Source: Burkholderiales bacterium (lineage in GTDB: Bacteria; Pseudomonadota; Gammaproteobacteria; Burkholderiales; UBA6910). Taken from it: a DNA stretch of 64,000 nt. Both the position numbers and the translations under genes were made by a program. Below, piece after piece: positions 1 through 9,196 of the stretch (position 1 is the stretch's first letter; every line of letters starts with the position of its first letter). Below the pieces are notes generated by a model. It was given only the letters and a program-made list of their open reading frames with translations, was not told the DNA's origin and searched no databases. The stretch is from positions 62,001 to 126,000 of the forward strand of contig BPKG01000002.1 in assembly GCA_026005015.1 (NCBI GenBank). Direction: 5' to 3'.

Positions 1-1245
1 GCGGCGGCCACCGTCAACCGCGACCTGGGCCTCTTGGACGCCCGCAAGGCCCAGGCCATCATCCAAGCGGCGGACGAGGTGATCGAAGGCCGACACGACG
101 ACCAGTTTCCCCTGGTGGTCTGGCAGACAGGCTCTGGCACCCAGACCAACATGAACATGAACGAGGTGCTGGCCAACCGGGCCTCCGAGCTCCTGGGTGG
201 CCCCCGGGGCCAGGAGCGCCTGGTCCATCCCAACGACGAGGTAAACCGGGGCCAGTCGTCCAACGACGTGTTTCCCACCGCCATGCACGTGGCGGCGCTG
301 GAGGCGATCGAGGGGCGGCTCAAACCCGCCGTCAACCGGCTGCGGGAGACCCTGGCGGAGAAATCCCGGCGCTACATGGACATCGTGAAGATCGGCCGCA
401 CCCACCTGCAGGACGCCACCCCCGTTACCCTGGGCCAGGAGATTTCCGGCTGGGTGGCCCAGCTCGACCACGGGCTCGCCCATCTGGACGCGACCCGCTG
501 GCACCTCTCGGAGCTGGCCATTGGGGGCACGGCGGTGGGCACGGGGCTGAACACCCACCCCGAGTTCGGCCGGCGCTGCGCCGAGGAGCTATCCCGCTTG
601 ACCGGTCTTTCCTTCGTTTCCGCCCCCAACAAGTTCGAGGCCCTGGCCGCCCACGACGCCCTGGTGGCCGCCCACGGGGCGCTCAAGACCCTGGCCGCCG
701 CCCTCATGAAGATCGCCAACGACGTGCGCTGGCTCGCTTCCGGCCCCCGTTGCGGCATCGGCGAGATCCGCATCCCCGAGAACGAGCCGGGCAGCTCCAT
801 CATGCCCGGCAAGGTGAACCCTACCCAGTCGGAAGCCATGACCATGGTGTGCTGCCAGGTGCTGGGCAACGACGTGGCCGTCAATCTGGGCGGTGCTTCG
901 GGAAACTTCGAGCTCAACGTCTTCAAGCCCCTCATCATCCACAACTTCCTCCAGAGCGTGCGGCTGCTGGCGGACAGCGCCCGGAGCTTCAACGACCACT
1001 GCGCCGTGGGCATCGAGCCCAACGTGCAGCGCATCGAGAAGCTCCTCCACGAATCCCTCATGCTAGTGACGGCCCTTGCCCCCCACATCGGCTACGACAA
1101 GGCGGCGGAGATCGCCAAGCTCGCCCACCAGGAGGGCATCACCCTCAAGCAGGCGGCCTTGGAGCTGGATTACGTGACCGGGGAGCAGTTCGACGAATGG
1201 GTGCGGCCCGAGGCCATGGTGGGGCGGCTTGGGGACACGGAATGA
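1..1245 (+). CDS. fumC: Fumarate hydratase class II (5' end outside window)
   Basis: Reversible hydration of fumarate to L-malate in the cytosolic TCA cycle. The reading frame is open from the first base, so the gene starts upstream; about 414 codons are present of a usual ~460. Visible family motifs are [27 protein letters not shown] and the fumarase/aspartase signature [11 protein letters not shown], which carries the catalytic serine loop. The C-terminal domain is complete and ends at a TGA. Class II (iron-free) rather than class I is clear from this signature. The next gene begins 31 bp downstream on the same strand. Only the N-terminus is missing. Confidence 0.96.
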   Translation, partial: AAATVNRDLGLLDARKAQAIIQAADEVIEGRHDDQFPLVVWQTGSGTQTNMNMNEVLANRASELLGGPRGQERLVHPNDEVNRGQSSNDVFPTAMHVAALEAIEGRLKPAVNRLRETLAEKSRRYMDIVKIGRTHLQDATPVTLGQEISGWVAQLDHGLAHLDATRWHLSELAIGGTAVGTGLNTHPEFGRRCAEELSRLTGLSFVSAPNKFEALAAHDALVAAHGALKTLAAALMKIANDVRWLASGPRCGIGEIRIPENEPGSSIMPGKVNPTQSEAMTMVCCQVLGNDVAVNLGGASGNFELNVFKPLIIHNFLQSVRLLADSARSFNDHCAVGIEPNVQRIEKLLHESLMLVTALAPHIGYDKAAEIAKLAHQEGITLKQAALELDYVTGEQFDEWVRPEAMVGRLGDTE

Positions 1246-1276
1246 GGGGCGGGCACGTCCAGCAGGAGGTCCGGAC

Positions 1277-1993
1277 ATGAGGACGGCGAGCGGCCCGAAG
1301 ATCGGGGTGGTGACAGGGGCGAACCGGGGGCTGGGCCTGGAAATTTCCCGCCAGCTCGCCCTCCGGGGCGTGCACGTGGTCATGACCGCCCGGGACCCGG
1401 AGAAGGGGAAGGCGGCCTGGGAAGGGCTGCGCCGCCAGGGGCTTTCCGTGGATTTCCTGCCCCTGGACGTGACCGCTCAGGAGAGCGTGGACGCCCTGGC
1501 CCGGGCCTTGGAGCGGTCCTTCGGCGGCCTGGACATCCTGGTGAACAACGCGGGCATCCTGCCGGAGGGGCGGGGAGCGCAGGCCCTGACCCTCAACCTG
1601 GAGGTCTTCCGCCAGGCGCTCGAGACCAACGCCTTGGGGGCCCTGAGGCTTTGTCAGGCGCTCTCGCCCCTTATAAAGAAGCGGGGTGGCGGGCGCATCG
1701 TGAACGTCTCCAGCGGCCTCGCCCAGCTCGCCACTATGGGGGCGGGCACGCCCGCCTACCGGGTCTCCAAGACCGCCCTCAACGCGATCACCCGGATCCT
1801 GGCGGCGGAGCTGGAGGGGGAGCGAATCAAGGTGAACGCCGCCTGTCCCGGCTGGGTGCGCACCGACATGGGCGGCCCAGACGCACCCCGCTCGGTGGAA
1901 GAGGGGGCCGACACCCCGGTATGGCTGGCTCTTCTGCCGGAGGATGGGCCCACCGGCGGCTTTTTCCGCGACCGCCAACCGATTCCATGGTGA
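1277..1993 (+). CDS. SDR family NAD(P)-dependent oxidoreductase
   Basis: A 238-residue classical short-chain dehydrogenase. The N-terminal Rossmann motif TGANRGLG (residues 13-20), the NNAG motif and the catalytic YxxxK pair (Tyr161, Lys165) are all present. The start is placed at the ATG preceded by AGGAGGTCCGGAC; an in-frame ATG 48 bases upstream lacks this ribosome site and would overlap the end of fumC. The length and the NRGLGLE variant resemble carbonyl-reductase-like SDRs that reduce small carbonyls, but the substrate cannot be read from sequence. It probably shares a transcript with fumC. Confidence 0.88.
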   Translation: MRTASGPKIGVVTGANRGLGLEISRQLALRGVHVVMTARDPEKGKAAWEGLRRQGLSVDFLPLDVTAQESVDALARALERSFGGLDILVNNAGILPEGRGAQALTLNLEVFRQALETNALGALRLCQALSPLIKKRGGGRIVNVSSGLAQLATMGAGTPAYRVSKTALNAITRILAAELEGERIKVNAACPGWVRTDMGGPDAPRSVEEGADTPVWLALLPEDGPTGGFFRDRQPIPW

Positions 1994-2000
1994 AGCGGGT

Positions 2001-2516
2001 TCAGCCCGTGCGGCCGATTTCCTCGAGCCGGCGCCGCAGGGCCAGGCGGTCTAGCTTCTCCAGGGGAAGGTTCACGAAGAGGCCGATGCGGCGGCTCAGG
2101 AGATGGAAGGCGTCCCGGACGGCTTTGCGCGCCTTGTCCGGGTCCTCTTCGTAGGGCGCGGGATCGGGAACGCCCCAGTGGGCCGTCATGGGCTGCCCCG
2201 GCCAGATGGGGCAGGCTTCGCCAGCGGCGTTGTCGCACACGGTGAACACGAAGTGCAGGGGCGGTGCGCCGGGCCGGGCGAACTCGTCCCAGGACTTGCT
2301 GCGCAATCCTTCGGTGGGCAGCCGCTGGGCGGCGAGGAACTCCAGCACGTAGGGGTTGACCCGCCCGGCCGGATGGCTGCCGGCGCTGTAGGCGTTGAAC
2401 CGGCTTCCGCCGTGGTGCCGCAGGAGGGCCTCCGCCAGGATGCTGCGGGCGGAGTTGCCCGTGCACAGGAACAGCACGTTGTATTTTCCGCCGGTCAGGG
2501 CGCGCTCCCCGTTCAC
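2001..2516 (-). CDS. arsC: Arsenate reductase, low-molecular-weight phosphatase type
   Basis: Reduces arsenate to arsenite in the cytosol. The protein (171 aa from the chosen GTG) opens with the LMW protein-tyrosine-phosphatase loop CTGNSAR (Cys18 to Arg24, CX5R), as in thioredoxin- or mycothiol-coupled ArsC; the sequence does not show which. The GTG start lies in a GTGA overlap with the stop of the upstream arsI-like gene, which argues for translational coupling; the longer in-frame ATG at 2570 would lie inside arsI. Third gene of an arsR-arsI-arsC operon. No ArsB/Acr3 efflux pump is in the window, so arsenite export must be encoded elsewhere. Confidence 0.88.
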   Translation of the reverse strand: MNGERALTGGKYNVLFLCTGNSARSILAEALLRHHGGSRFNAYSAGSHPAGRVNPYVLEFLAAQRLPTEGLRSKSWDEFARPGAPPLHFVFTVCDNAAGEACPIWPGQPMTAHWGVPDPAPYEEDPDKARKAVRDAFHLLSRRIGLFVNLPLEKLDRLALRRRLEEIGRTG

Positions 2517-2965
2517 TCGCGGCGCTTGCCGAAACTTGCCTTCACCGGCGCCGCGGCAGGGCCGCAGCACGCCGCCGCGCCGGCGCCTTCATCATTGAAA
2601 GTGGGAATGGTGCCCAGGCTCCGGTACGCTTCCCAGGCGATGCCCTGGGGATCGGTCACCCAGTGCTTGTCCGAGCGGGCGTAGCAGCAGGCCGCCCCCG
2701 GCTCGTCCCGCACGGGCAGCGCCGCCCGCTCGAGCTGGGACCGCACCTGGGCGAGCTCCTCGTCGCTGTCCACCTGGATGCCCAGGTGATCCACGCCCGG
2801 CGCCGCGCCGCGCTGGGAAACGGCGAAATTGATGCGCGGATCCTCTAGCATCCATTTCGCATAATCGGGTTTGACCAAGGCGGGCGGCGCTCCGAACAGA
2901 GCGGAGTAGAAGCGGATGCTCTCCTTAAGGTTCGAAACCGAGACGTGGACATGGAAGCGTTTCAT
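2513..2965 (-). CDS. arsI: ArsI/CadI-family glyoxalase-fold protein, probable organoarsenical C-As lyase
   Basis: A 150-residue VOC/glyoxalase-fold protein. It has the hallmarks of ArsI, the Fe(II) dioxygenase that cleaves the carbon-arsenic bond of trivalent organoarsenicals: candidate metal ligands His5, His60 and Glu112, and a vicinal Cys93-Cys94 pair that in ArsI binds the substrate. A second CC pair lies in the C-terminal tail. A strong AAGGAGGTCG ribosome site precedes the ATG, which overlaps the arsR stop as ATGA. Context (arsR before, arsC after) supports an arsenic role. CadI-type proteins share the fold, so lyase activity is an inference. Confidence 0.85.
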   Translation of the reverse strand: MKRFHVHVSVSNLKESIRFYSALFGAPPALVKPDYAKWMLEDPRINFAVSQRGAAPGVDHLGIQVDSDEELAQVRSQLERAALPVRDEPGAACCYARSDKHWVTDPQGIAWEAYRSLGTIPTFNDEGAGAAACCGPAAAPVKASFGKRRE

Positions 2966-3321
2966 GGATTCGCGACCTCCTTGCGCGGACGTTTCGATGC
3001 CGGGCGGCGATCCGCTGCCGGGGTGCAGAGTTCCGGGCTGCCGCCGCAACAGTTTTCCGACAGGAACGCCATCAGCTCGGCCATGGCGGCGTAGTTGGCG
3101 CTGTAATAGATGAATCGGCCTTCCTGCCGCCCGTGGACGAGCCCGGCGTGGACGAGCTCCTTCAAGTGGAAGGAGAGGGTCGGCCCGGCTACGCCCACGG
3201 CTTCGGCGATCTTATGGACCGGCAGCCCGCCGAAGCCCGCCTGCACCAGCAGCCGGAACACCGTGAGCCGGGTTTCCTGGGCCAGGGCCGAAAGAGCCCG
3301 GATCGCGGCTTTCATTTCCAT
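2962..3321 (-). CDS. arsR: ArsR family arsenite-responsive repressor
   Basis: Winged-helix metalloregulator of about 119 residues. The recognition helix region reads VAGPTLSFHLKEL, followed by the wing QEGRFIYYS. The C-terminus carries NCCGGSPELC (Cys91, Cys92, Cys99), the three-cysteine arrangement described for the Acidithiobacillus-type ArsR in which As(III) binds C-terminal cysteines rather than the CVC of helix alpha3. The start is the ATG at 3321; a longer in-frame start at 3366 would lie within the promoter, and an ATG at 3315 is also possible. The stop overlaps the next gene's ATG (ATGA). First gene of the ars operon and presumably autorepressing. Confidence 0.88.
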   Translation of the reverse strand: MEMKAAIRALSALAQETRLTVFRLLVQAGFGGLPVHKIAEAVGVAGPTLSFHLKELVHAGLVHGRQEGRFIYYSANYAAMAELMAFLSENCCGGSPELCTPAADRRPASKRPRKEVANP

Positions 3322-3322
3322 G

Positions 3323-3356
3323 ATTCGAATACTATAAAAATAATTGCCAAAGTCAA
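3323..3356 (-). promoter_or_regulatory. ars operon promoter and candidate ArsR operator
   Basis: Read on the minus strand, this AT-rich island holds TTGACT (3351-3356), a 16-base spacer and TAGTAT (3329-3334). The perfect palindrome ATTCGAAT (3323-3330) overlaps the -10 box, where a repressor would be effective. The predicted transcription start falls almost on the arsR start codon, so the mRNA may have little or no leader. Promoter assignment is by consensus match only. Confidence 0.55.
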
Positions 3357-3402
3357 GCCCCCTCAACCGCCCAGCGCAAGGACCATTCCCTCAAGCGCAG
3401 TC

Positions 3403-4386
3403 TCATCGACGCGGGGGCTCGGGCTGCTTGAAGCGCTCCATGGCCTTCACCAGCTCCGCCCGGATGCCGGGCTCCCAGGCGGAATGGCCGGCGTCGGGAA
3501 CCACGACGTACTGGGCCTCGGGCCAGGCGCGAGCGAGCTCGTCCGCGGTGACGATGGGACAGACCGCGTCGTAGCGGCCTTGCACGATCACCCCCGGGAT
3601 CGAGCGGATGCGCTCCACGTTCTCCAGCAGGGCGTTCTCGGGCAGGAAGATCCGGTGGACGAAGTAATGAGCCTCCATCCGGGCAAGGCCCAGGGCCACC
3701 GCGTCCGAGGCGAAATAGTCCACCGTTTCCTGGCTGGGAAGCAGGGTGGAGCAGGAGCCTTCGTACACGCTCCAGGTCCGGGCGGCGGGCATGTGGACCG
3801 CGGGATCGGGATCCGTGAGCCGCCGGTAGTAGGCGGCGAGCAGGTCGTCCCGTTCGGCTTGCGGGATGAACTCGGCGAAGGTGCGCCACGCTTCGGGAAA
3901 GAAGTTGCGCACGCCGTAGAGGAACCAGTGGATCTCGGACGGGCGGCAGAGAAAGATGCCCCGCAGGATCAATCCCAGGCAGCGCTCGGGGTGGGCTTCG
4001 GCGTAGGCGATGGCGAGGGTGGAGCCCCAGGAGCCCCCGAACACGAACCAGCGCTCGATATCCAGAAACCGCCTTAGCTTCTCCAGGTCCTGGATCAGTA
4101 GGGGCGTCGTGTTGTCGGTGAGTTCGCCCAAAGGGGTGGAGCGGCCGGCGCCCCGCTGATCGTAAACGACGATCCGGTAATGGGCGGGGTCGAAAAAGCG
4201 GCGGTGGTTGGGGACCGCGCCGGCCCCTGGCCCCCCGTGCAGGAATACCACCGGCACCCCGTCGGGTTTGCCCGACTGCTCCCAGTACATGGTGTGCACG
4301 TCGTCCAGGGGCAGCATGCCGGAGGCGTAGGGGGAGATCTCGGGATAGAGCTCGGTGCGCAGCCGTTCGGCGTTCACGGTGTCCAC
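3403..4386 (-). CDS. pip: Proline iminopeptidase (alpha/beta hydrolase, S33)
   Basis: Releases N-terminal proline from peptides in the cytosol. The 327-residue length is typical. Visible are the oxyanion HGGPGAG motif, the DQRGAGRSTP segment and the nucleophile elbow GGSWGS with the catalytic serine; a C-terminal DAGHSAWEPG supplies the histidine. The start is a GTG with GGAGG upstream. The gene lies upstream of the ars operon on the same strand, separated by the ars promoter island, so the two are probably transcribed separately. Confidence 0.93.
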   Translation of the reverse strand: MDTVNAERLRTELYPEISPYASGMLPLDDVHTMYWEQSGKPDGVPVVFLHGGPGAGAVPNHRRFFDPAHYRIVVYDQRGAGRSTPLGELTDNTTPLLIQDLEKLRRFLDIERWFVFGGSWGSTLAIAYAEAHPERCLGLILRGIFLCRPSEIHWFLYGVRNFFPEAWRTFAEFIPQAERDDLLAAYYRRLTDPDPAVHMPAARTWSVYEGSCSTLLPSQETVDYFASDAVALGLARMEAHYFVHRIFLPENALLENVERIRSIPGVIVQGRYDAVCPIVTADELARAWPEAQYVVVPDAGHSAWEPGIRAELVKAMERFKQPEPPRR

Positions 4387-4448
4387 GGGAGGCCTCCAAG
4401 GGCTGAGTTCTCCTTCTTATTTTGCCCTCAGCCGCGGATCAATACGAA

Positions 4449-4472
4449 GACCGCCGGCGGCAACCGGCGGTC
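4449..4472 (-). terminator. Hairpin between the small periplasmic gene and pip
   Basis: Perfect 9-bp inverted repeat (GACCGCCGG / CCGGCGGTC) with a 6-base loop just downstream of the 4502-4747 gene. It lacks a clean T-run on the minus strand, so it could be an imperfect intrinsic terminator or only an mRNA-stabilising stem. Confidence 0.45.
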
Positions 4473-4501
4473 TCGGGAAAAGGAAGCGGCGTGAAGGGCG
4501 A

Positions 4502-4747
4502 TCAGATGCCCAGGATCTTCTTGGCCTTGGCCAGGGTGTCCACGGACTCCTGGTGTTTGCCCGCCTTGTGCAGCTTTTCCCCCTCCTCCCGGTATTTCTT
4601 GACCTCGGCCATCTGCTCCGCCGAGAGCTTGGGGTTCTTGGCCAGGGCTGCGTCGATGGCCTTCATGTCGGCGGGGCAGTGGAAGGCGAAGGCGCTGGCG
4701 CTGGCAAAGGCGAGGCCCAGGGCGACGATCAGGGACTTGAATTTCAT
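4502..4747 (-). CDS. Small exported protein of unknown function
   Basis: An 81-residue product. It has a clear signal peptide (Lys at positions 2 and 4, a hydrophobic stretch, then an ASAFA cleavage site near residue 21). The mature part is about 60 residues, helical and charged; its pattern EGEKLHKAGKHQESVDTLAKAK resembles half of a tetratricopeptide repeat. One Cys (in FHCPAD) follows the cleavage site. AAGGAGATTCCC precedes the ATG; a longer in-frame start at 4774 lacks this. I do not recognise a function. Likely periplasmic. Confidence 0.75.
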   Translation of the reverse strand: MKFKSLIVALGLAFASASAFAFHCPADMKAIDAALAKNPKLSAEQMAEVKKYREEGEKLHKAGKHQESVDTLAKAKKILGI

Positions 4748-4954
4748 GGGAATCTCCTTCTTGTTCAAAGTCAAGGGTGCAGGGAATGACGATCGCTCTT
4801 TCCGAGGGGAGGCAAAGGGCGCTTCCCTCCCTGCCGTTTCGCGGAAGCACGGAAAAACCGTTCGCGCGCTCGCGCTGGCTTCCGCTCCGCATTATAGTAA
4901 ACAGGGCGAGGGAAGAATTTAGTCCCTGGCCTTGTCCATTCCCCTGCTTCTCCC

Positions 4955-5581
4955 ATGGATGGGACGACGCCCATAGCCCCTTTGGCCTTGACGCCCCAGG
5001 CAATCGCCGAGCGGCTGGCGGCCGCCCGGGCCCGGACCGATTGGGTGCCGGGGGATGCGCCGGATCCTGCGCGTCGAGGGAACGGCGCCCCGATCCCCGC
5101 GGCGGTACTGATCCCCCTCGTTCAGCGGGAACGGGGGCTCACGGTGCTGCTCACCCAGCGCACCGCCCATTTGAACGACCATGCCGGGCAGATCAGCTTT
5201 CCCGGCGGCCGGGTCGATCCGGGCGACGCAACGCCCGAGGTAACGGCCCTGCGGGAAGCCGAGGAGGAAGTGGGCCTGCCGCGGGAGCGGGTGCGGATTC
5301 TCGGGCGCCTGGCCGATTACCATACGGTGACCGGCTTCGCTGTCACGCCGGTGGTGGGCTACCTCGTGCCGCCTTTTTCCCTCCATCCCGACCCCTTCGA
5401 GGTGGCGGAGGCGTTCGAGGTGCCCCTCGAGTTCCTGATGAACCCGGCGAACCACCAGCGCCGTACGTCATCCTACCGGGGCAGGGAGCGCAGCTACTAC
5501 GCCATGCCCTACGAGGGGCGCTTCATCTGGGGCGCTACCGCCGGCATGATCGTCAATCTCTACCGAGCCCTCATGACCTGA
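4955..5581 (+). CDS. Nudix hydrolase, CoA pyrophosphatase type (NudL-like)
   Basis: A 208-residue Nudix protein. The Nudix box runs from about Gly84 to Leu108 (GGRVDPGD, then REAEEEVGL), preceded by LNDHAGQISFPGG. That preceding segment is the extra signature of the subfamily that hydrolyses coenzyme A and its thioesters to phosphopantetheine and 3',5'-ADP. Role: CoA turnover or removal of damaged CoA in the cytosol. It is followed by an AraC-type regulator 40 bp downstream; a functional link is not evident. Confidence 0.88.
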   Translation: MDGTTPIAPLALTPQAIAERLAAARARTDWVPGDAPDPARRGNGAPIPAAVLIPLVQRERGLTVLLTQRTAHLNDHAGQISFPGGRVDPGDATPEVTALREAEEEVGLPRERVRILGRLADYHTVTGFAVTPVVGYLVPPFSLHPDPFEVAEAFEVPLEFLMNPANHQRRTSSYRGRERSYYAMPYEGRFIWGATAGMIVNLYRALMT

Positions 5582-5621
5582 CCGCCCGAAGGGCTTGGGG
5601 GGCCCGTCACGGGAGAGCCGT

Positions 5622-6386
5622 ATGAATTCGCAAGAAAGCGCCTCCGGCTGCGATGCCGGCCATCTCGCCCGGTCCCTTGCCGAGGCGCTCGCGCGCACCA
5701 GCGCAGGCAAGCCCGCCCTCTGTAAGTACAGCGGTTGCGCCGCCGGCCAGCGCCGCCAGACATGGCCGGGCCTGATCGTGGAGTCCGCGCGATGGCATAT
5801 CGCGCCCAGGGCGGAAGGGGTCGTGCGGCTGCCCTGGCACGTGATCTACGTGACGCTCGCGGGGGGTACGCGGTGGACCGTCACCCGCACCGACGGCGTG
5901 GTCGGAATGGACGGACCGGAGCTCGCCGGTCGCGTCTCTTTCGTCCCCGCGGACCGGGAGCGGTGGGGCTGGTACGAGGGAGCCTGGATGGAGTTCGCCG
6001 CCATCCTGCTCGATCCCCAGTGGATTGCCCGGGCGTTAGAGCGAGACGGGATTGCCGTGCCGATGCAATGGCGTTCGGTGGACAACGTGCGGGATCCCTT
6101 CATCCTGGGCGCCGCCCGGGCCCTGGTGGACGAGATGGAGACGGGCGGCGTCGCGGGGCCGCTGTTGGCCCAGAGCGTGGCGCTTTCCCTGGCGCTGCAC
6201 GTGGTGCGCCGGATCGAGCGGGCCCGGGTGCTGCGCGAGACCACCGACGATCCAATTGCACAGATCGCGGCTGCGGTGGGATTGTCCAGCCAGAGCCATC
6301 TCACCACGCTGTTTCGCAAGCATCTGGGGACGACGCCCGAGAAATTCCGCCGCAGCCGCCGTTCGTTGCCGGGAGCAAATTCCTGA
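5622..6386 (+). CDS. AraC family regulator lacking the first HTH
   Basis: A 254-residue protein. The N-terminal ~180 residues fit an AraC-type cupin sensor region. The C-terminus contains only the second half of the usual DNA-binding domain: the linker RIERARVL, then IAQIAAAVGLSSQSHLTTLF and the end motif GTTPEKFRR. The first helix-turn-helix, normally about 50 residues before the RIERA linker, is absent; LALHVV joins straight to RRIERARVL. The reading frame is intact, so this is an in-frame loss and not a frameshift. It may bind DNA weakly or act as a modulator. The start ATG at 5622 has GGGAGAG upstream. It lies directly before the molybdenum hydroxylase operon, its probable target. Confidence 0.82.
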   Translation: MNSQESASGCDAGHLARSLAEALARTSAGKPALCKYSGCAAGQRRQTWPGLIVESARWHIAPRAEGVVRLPWHVIYVTLAGGTRWTVTRTDGVVGMDGPELAGRVSFVPADRERWGWYEGAWMEFAAILLDPQWIARALERDGIAVPMQWRSVDNVRDPFILGAARALVDEMETGGVAGPLLAQSVALSLALHVVRRIERARVLRETTDDPIAQIAAAVGLSSQSHLTTLFRKHLGTTPEKFRRSRRSLPGANS

Positions 6387-6551
6387 AAACAGCGCAAGAT
6401 CGTGAAAGAACCACGCCCCTTGCTCGGCGATAACGTGCCCCTGCTCGCCCTTCACTCTCAACGTACGAAGGAGATACGCATGGGTGCCCCGTTCGATCCC
6501 CGCCGGCGCAGAATCCGGAGAAGTGAAACATTTTTCTAACAGGAGCTGACC

Positions 6552-7010
6552 ATGATTGCTTTGACGGTGAATGGCAGGCGGCGCAACGTGCAGGCGGATG
6601 CCTCGACCCCCTTGTTGTGGGTGCTGCGCGACCACTTGGGCCTTACCGGCACCAAATATGGCTGCGGCATGGCGCTGTGCGGTGCCTGCACGGTGCACGT
6701 GGAGGGGGAGCCCACCCGCTCGTGCGTGACGCCGGTGTCCGCGGTGGCTGGAAAGAGGATCACCACCGTCGAGGGGCTATCGCGCAACGCCGATCATCCG
6801 GTGCAAAAGGTCTGGATCGAGCTGGACGTGCCTCAGTGCGGCTACTGCCAGTCCGGGCAGATCATGAGCGCGGTGGCGCTGCTCGCGAAGCACCCGAAGC
6901 CCACTGACGCCCAGATCGACGAAGCGATGCGGGGCAACCTCTGCCGCTGCGGCACCTATCCGCGCATCCGCGCCGCCATCAAGCGCGCCGCCGGTATCAA
7001 GGAGGCCTGA
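6552..7010 (+). CDS. Molybdenum hydroxylase 2Fe-2S subunit (IorA-like)
   Basis: Electron-transfer subunit, 152 aa, of a xanthine-oxidase-family enzyme. The plant-type [2Fe-2S] ligands are Cys38, Cys43, Cys46 and Cys58; the second cluster is in the C-terminal helical domain ([10 protein letters not shown] and CRCGTYPRI). An AGGAGCTGACC ribosome site precedes the ATG. The gene is 1 bp from the large subunit. Small size and pairing with a single Mo subunit without an FAD subunit match the isoquinoline 1-oxidoreductase (IorAB) or aldehyde dehydrogenase type. Substrate unknown. Confidence 0.92.
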   Translation: MIALTVNGRRRNVQADASTPLLWVLRDHLGLTGTKYGCGMALCGACTVHVEGEPTRSCVTPVSAVAGKRITTVEGLSRNADHPVQKVWIELDVPQCGYCQSGQIMSAVALLAKHPKPTDAQIDEAMRGNLCRCGTYPRIRAAIKRAAGIKEA

Positions 7011-7011
7011 C

Positions 7012-9195
7012 ATGAACGAGCCCGCGAATCTCGATCGGCGCACCTTCCTCAAAAGCTCCGCGGCCCTCGCCGGCAGCCTGGTCATCGGCTTCCATCTCCC
7101 GATGAAGGGGGCCCGGGCCGCCGCGCCAAGCCCGGGCGCGGCCACCGGCGGGGCGTTCGCGCCCAACGCGTTCCTGCGCATCGCCCCCGACAACACCGTC
7201 ACCGTGATCGTCAAGCACCTGGAGATGGGACAGGGGGTGTACACCGGGCTCCCGACCTTGGTGGCCGAGGAGCTGGAAGTGGATTGGAGCCAGGTGCGGG
7301 TGGAGACCGCCCCGGCGGACGTGACCCGCTACGCCAACCTGGCCTGGGGCGGCGCGGCCCAAGGCACCGGCGGCAGCACGAGCCTGGCTAATTCCTGGGA
7401 GCAGTTGCGCCGGGCGGGCGCGACGGCGCGGGAGATGCTGATTGCGGCGGCGGCCCGGACCTGGAACGTGGACCCTCAAGGGCTCAAGGCGGAGAAGGGC
7501 TTCGTGATCGATCCGCGGGGCGGTCGGCGCCTCTCTTACGGCGAGCTGACGGCGAAGGCGGCGAGCCTGCCTCCGCCCGCCGACGTGAAGCTAAAGGCGC
7601 CTTCCCAGTGGAAGCTGATCGGCCAACCGGTGCCGCGCAAGGACAGTCCCGAGAAGGTGAACGGCGCGGCTCTCTTCGCCGTGGATGTGAAGCTCCCCGG
7701 GATGCTGACCGCGGTGGTGGCGCGTCCGCCCCGCTTCGGCGGCAAGGTGAAGCGCTTCGACGCGGAGAAAGCGAAGGCCATGCCTGGGGTGAAGGCGGTG
7801 GTGGAGATTCCCCAGGGCGTCGCCGTGGTGGCGACCGACTTCTGGTCGGCGGTCCAGGCGCGCAACGCCCTTGTCATCGAATGGGATGAGGCGCAAGCCT
7901 TCACCGGGGGAAGCGAGGCCCTCACCCGCCGCTACGCCGAGCTCGCCCAGCAGCCCGGCGCGGTGGCGCGCAAAGAGGGCGACGCCGAGGGGGCCTTGGG
8001 CTCCGCGGCCAGACGGCTCTCGGCCACCTTCGAGTTCCCCTTCCTCGCCCACGCACCCATGGAGCCCTTGAGCTGCGTGGTGCGGTTGAGCGGTGAAGCG
8101 TGCGAAGTGTGGGCCGGCTCCCAGCTCCAGACCCTAGATCAGGCCATCGCCGCGCGCATCGCGGGGCTGCCGCCGGAGCGGGTACAGATCCACACGCTGC
8201 TCGCCGGCGGCTCCTTCGGCCGCCACGCGAACCCGACCGCGGATTACATCGCCGAGGGCGTGGCGGTGGCGGTGGCGACCCGTCCCCTCGGCGCCCCCAT
8301 CCGCCTCCTGTGGACCCGGGAGGACGACATCCGGGGCGGCTACTACCGGCCCCTCTACGTGCACCGGATCGCCGCTGGGCTCGATGCCGCTGGGCGCCCG
8401 GTGGCGTGGCAGCAGCGCATCGTGGGCCAGTCCATCCTCAAGGGCACCCCCTTCGAAGGGATGATGAAGGAGGGCATCGACCCCACTTCGGTGGAGGGCG
8501 CCGCCAACCTGCCCTATGCCATTCCCCACCTGCAGGTGGAGCTGCATACCGTCGACGTCGGCGTGCCGGTGTTGTGGTGGCGCAGTGTGGGCAGCACCCA
8601 TACCGCCTTTTCCACGGAAGTGATGATGGACATGCTGGCCCACGCCGCGGGAGAAGATCCGGTCGCGTTCCGATTGCAGTTGCTGGATAAGCATCCGCGC
8701 CACGCCGGAGTGCTCAAGCTCGCGGCGGAAAAAGCGGGATGGGGCCGCCCGCTTCCGAAGAACCGGGGCCGGGGCGTGGCGGTGCACGAGTCGTTCCATT
8801 CCTTCGTGGCCCAGGTGGTCGAAGTCACGGTCAAGGACGACGGCACCTTTTCGGTGGATCGGGTGGTGTGCGCGGTGGACTGCGGGGTGGCCGTCAATCC
8901 GGACGTGGTGCGGGCCCAGATGGAGTCGGGCATCGTGTTCGGGCTGTCGGCGGCCCTCCACGGCGCCATCATCCTCAGGGACGGGATCGTGGTGCAGTCC
9001 AACTTCAACGACTACCCGGTGCTGCGGCTCGACGAGACGCCGAGGATCGAGGTGCACATCGTGAGAAGCGAGGCGCCGCCCACCGGCGTGGGCGAGCCGG
9101 GCGTGCCGCCCGTCGCGCCGGCGCTGGCCAACGCCCTCTTCGCCGCCACCGGCAAGCGGCTGACCAAGCTGCCCCTGCGGCTCAAGGAGGCCTGA
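7012..9195 (+). CDS. Molybdopterin-binding subunit of xanthine dehydrogenase family (IorB-like)
   Basis: Catalytic subunit, 727 aa. The N-terminus [14 protein letters not shown] is a twin-arginine signal (Arg9, Arg10), so the complex is probably exported folded to the periplasm. Family features include the [10 protein letters not shown] segment, duplicated aldehyde-oxidase Mo-binding domains, and a C-terminal [17 protein letters not shown] stretch holding the active-site glutamate region. No FAD subunit and no CxxCH haem motif are encoded nearby, so the electron acceptor is unclear. Cotranscribed with the 2Fe-2S subunit upstream and xdhC downstream. Confidence 0.92.
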   Translation: MNEPANLDRRTFLKSSAALAGSLVIGFHLPMKGARAAAPSPGAATGGAFAPNAFLRIAPDNTVTVIVKHLEMGQGVYTGLPTLVAEELEVDWSQVRVETAPADVTRYANLAWGGAAQGTGGSTSLANSWEQLRRAGATAREMLIAAAARTWNVDPQGLKAEKGFVIDPRGGRRLSYGELTAKAASLPPPADVKLKAPSQWKLIGQPVPRKDSPEKVNGAALFAVDVKLPGMLTAVVARPPRFGGKVKRFDAEKAKAMPGVKAVVEIPQGVAVVATDFWSAVQARNALVIEWDEAQAFTGGSEALTRRYAELAQQPGAVARKEGDAEGALGSAARRLSATFEFPFLAHAPMEPLSCVVRLSGEACEVWAGSQLQTLDQAIAARIAGLPPERVQIHTLLAGGSFGRHANPTADYIAEGVAVAVATRPLGAPIRLLWTREDDIRGGYYRPLYVHRIAAGLDAAGRPVAWQQRIVGQSILKGTPFEGMMKEGIDPTSVEGAANLPYAIPHLQVELHTVDVGVPVLWWRSVGSTHTAFSTEVMMDMLAHAAGEDPVAFRLQLLDKHPRHAGVLKLAAEKAGWGRPLPKNRGRGVAVHESFHSFVAQVVEVTVKDDGTFSVDRVVCAVDCGVAVNPDVVRAQMESGIVFGLSAALHGAIILRDGIVVQSNFNDYPVLRLDETPRIEVHIVRSEAPPTGVGEPGVPPVAPALANALFAATGKRLTKLPLRLKEA

Positions 9196-9196
9196 G

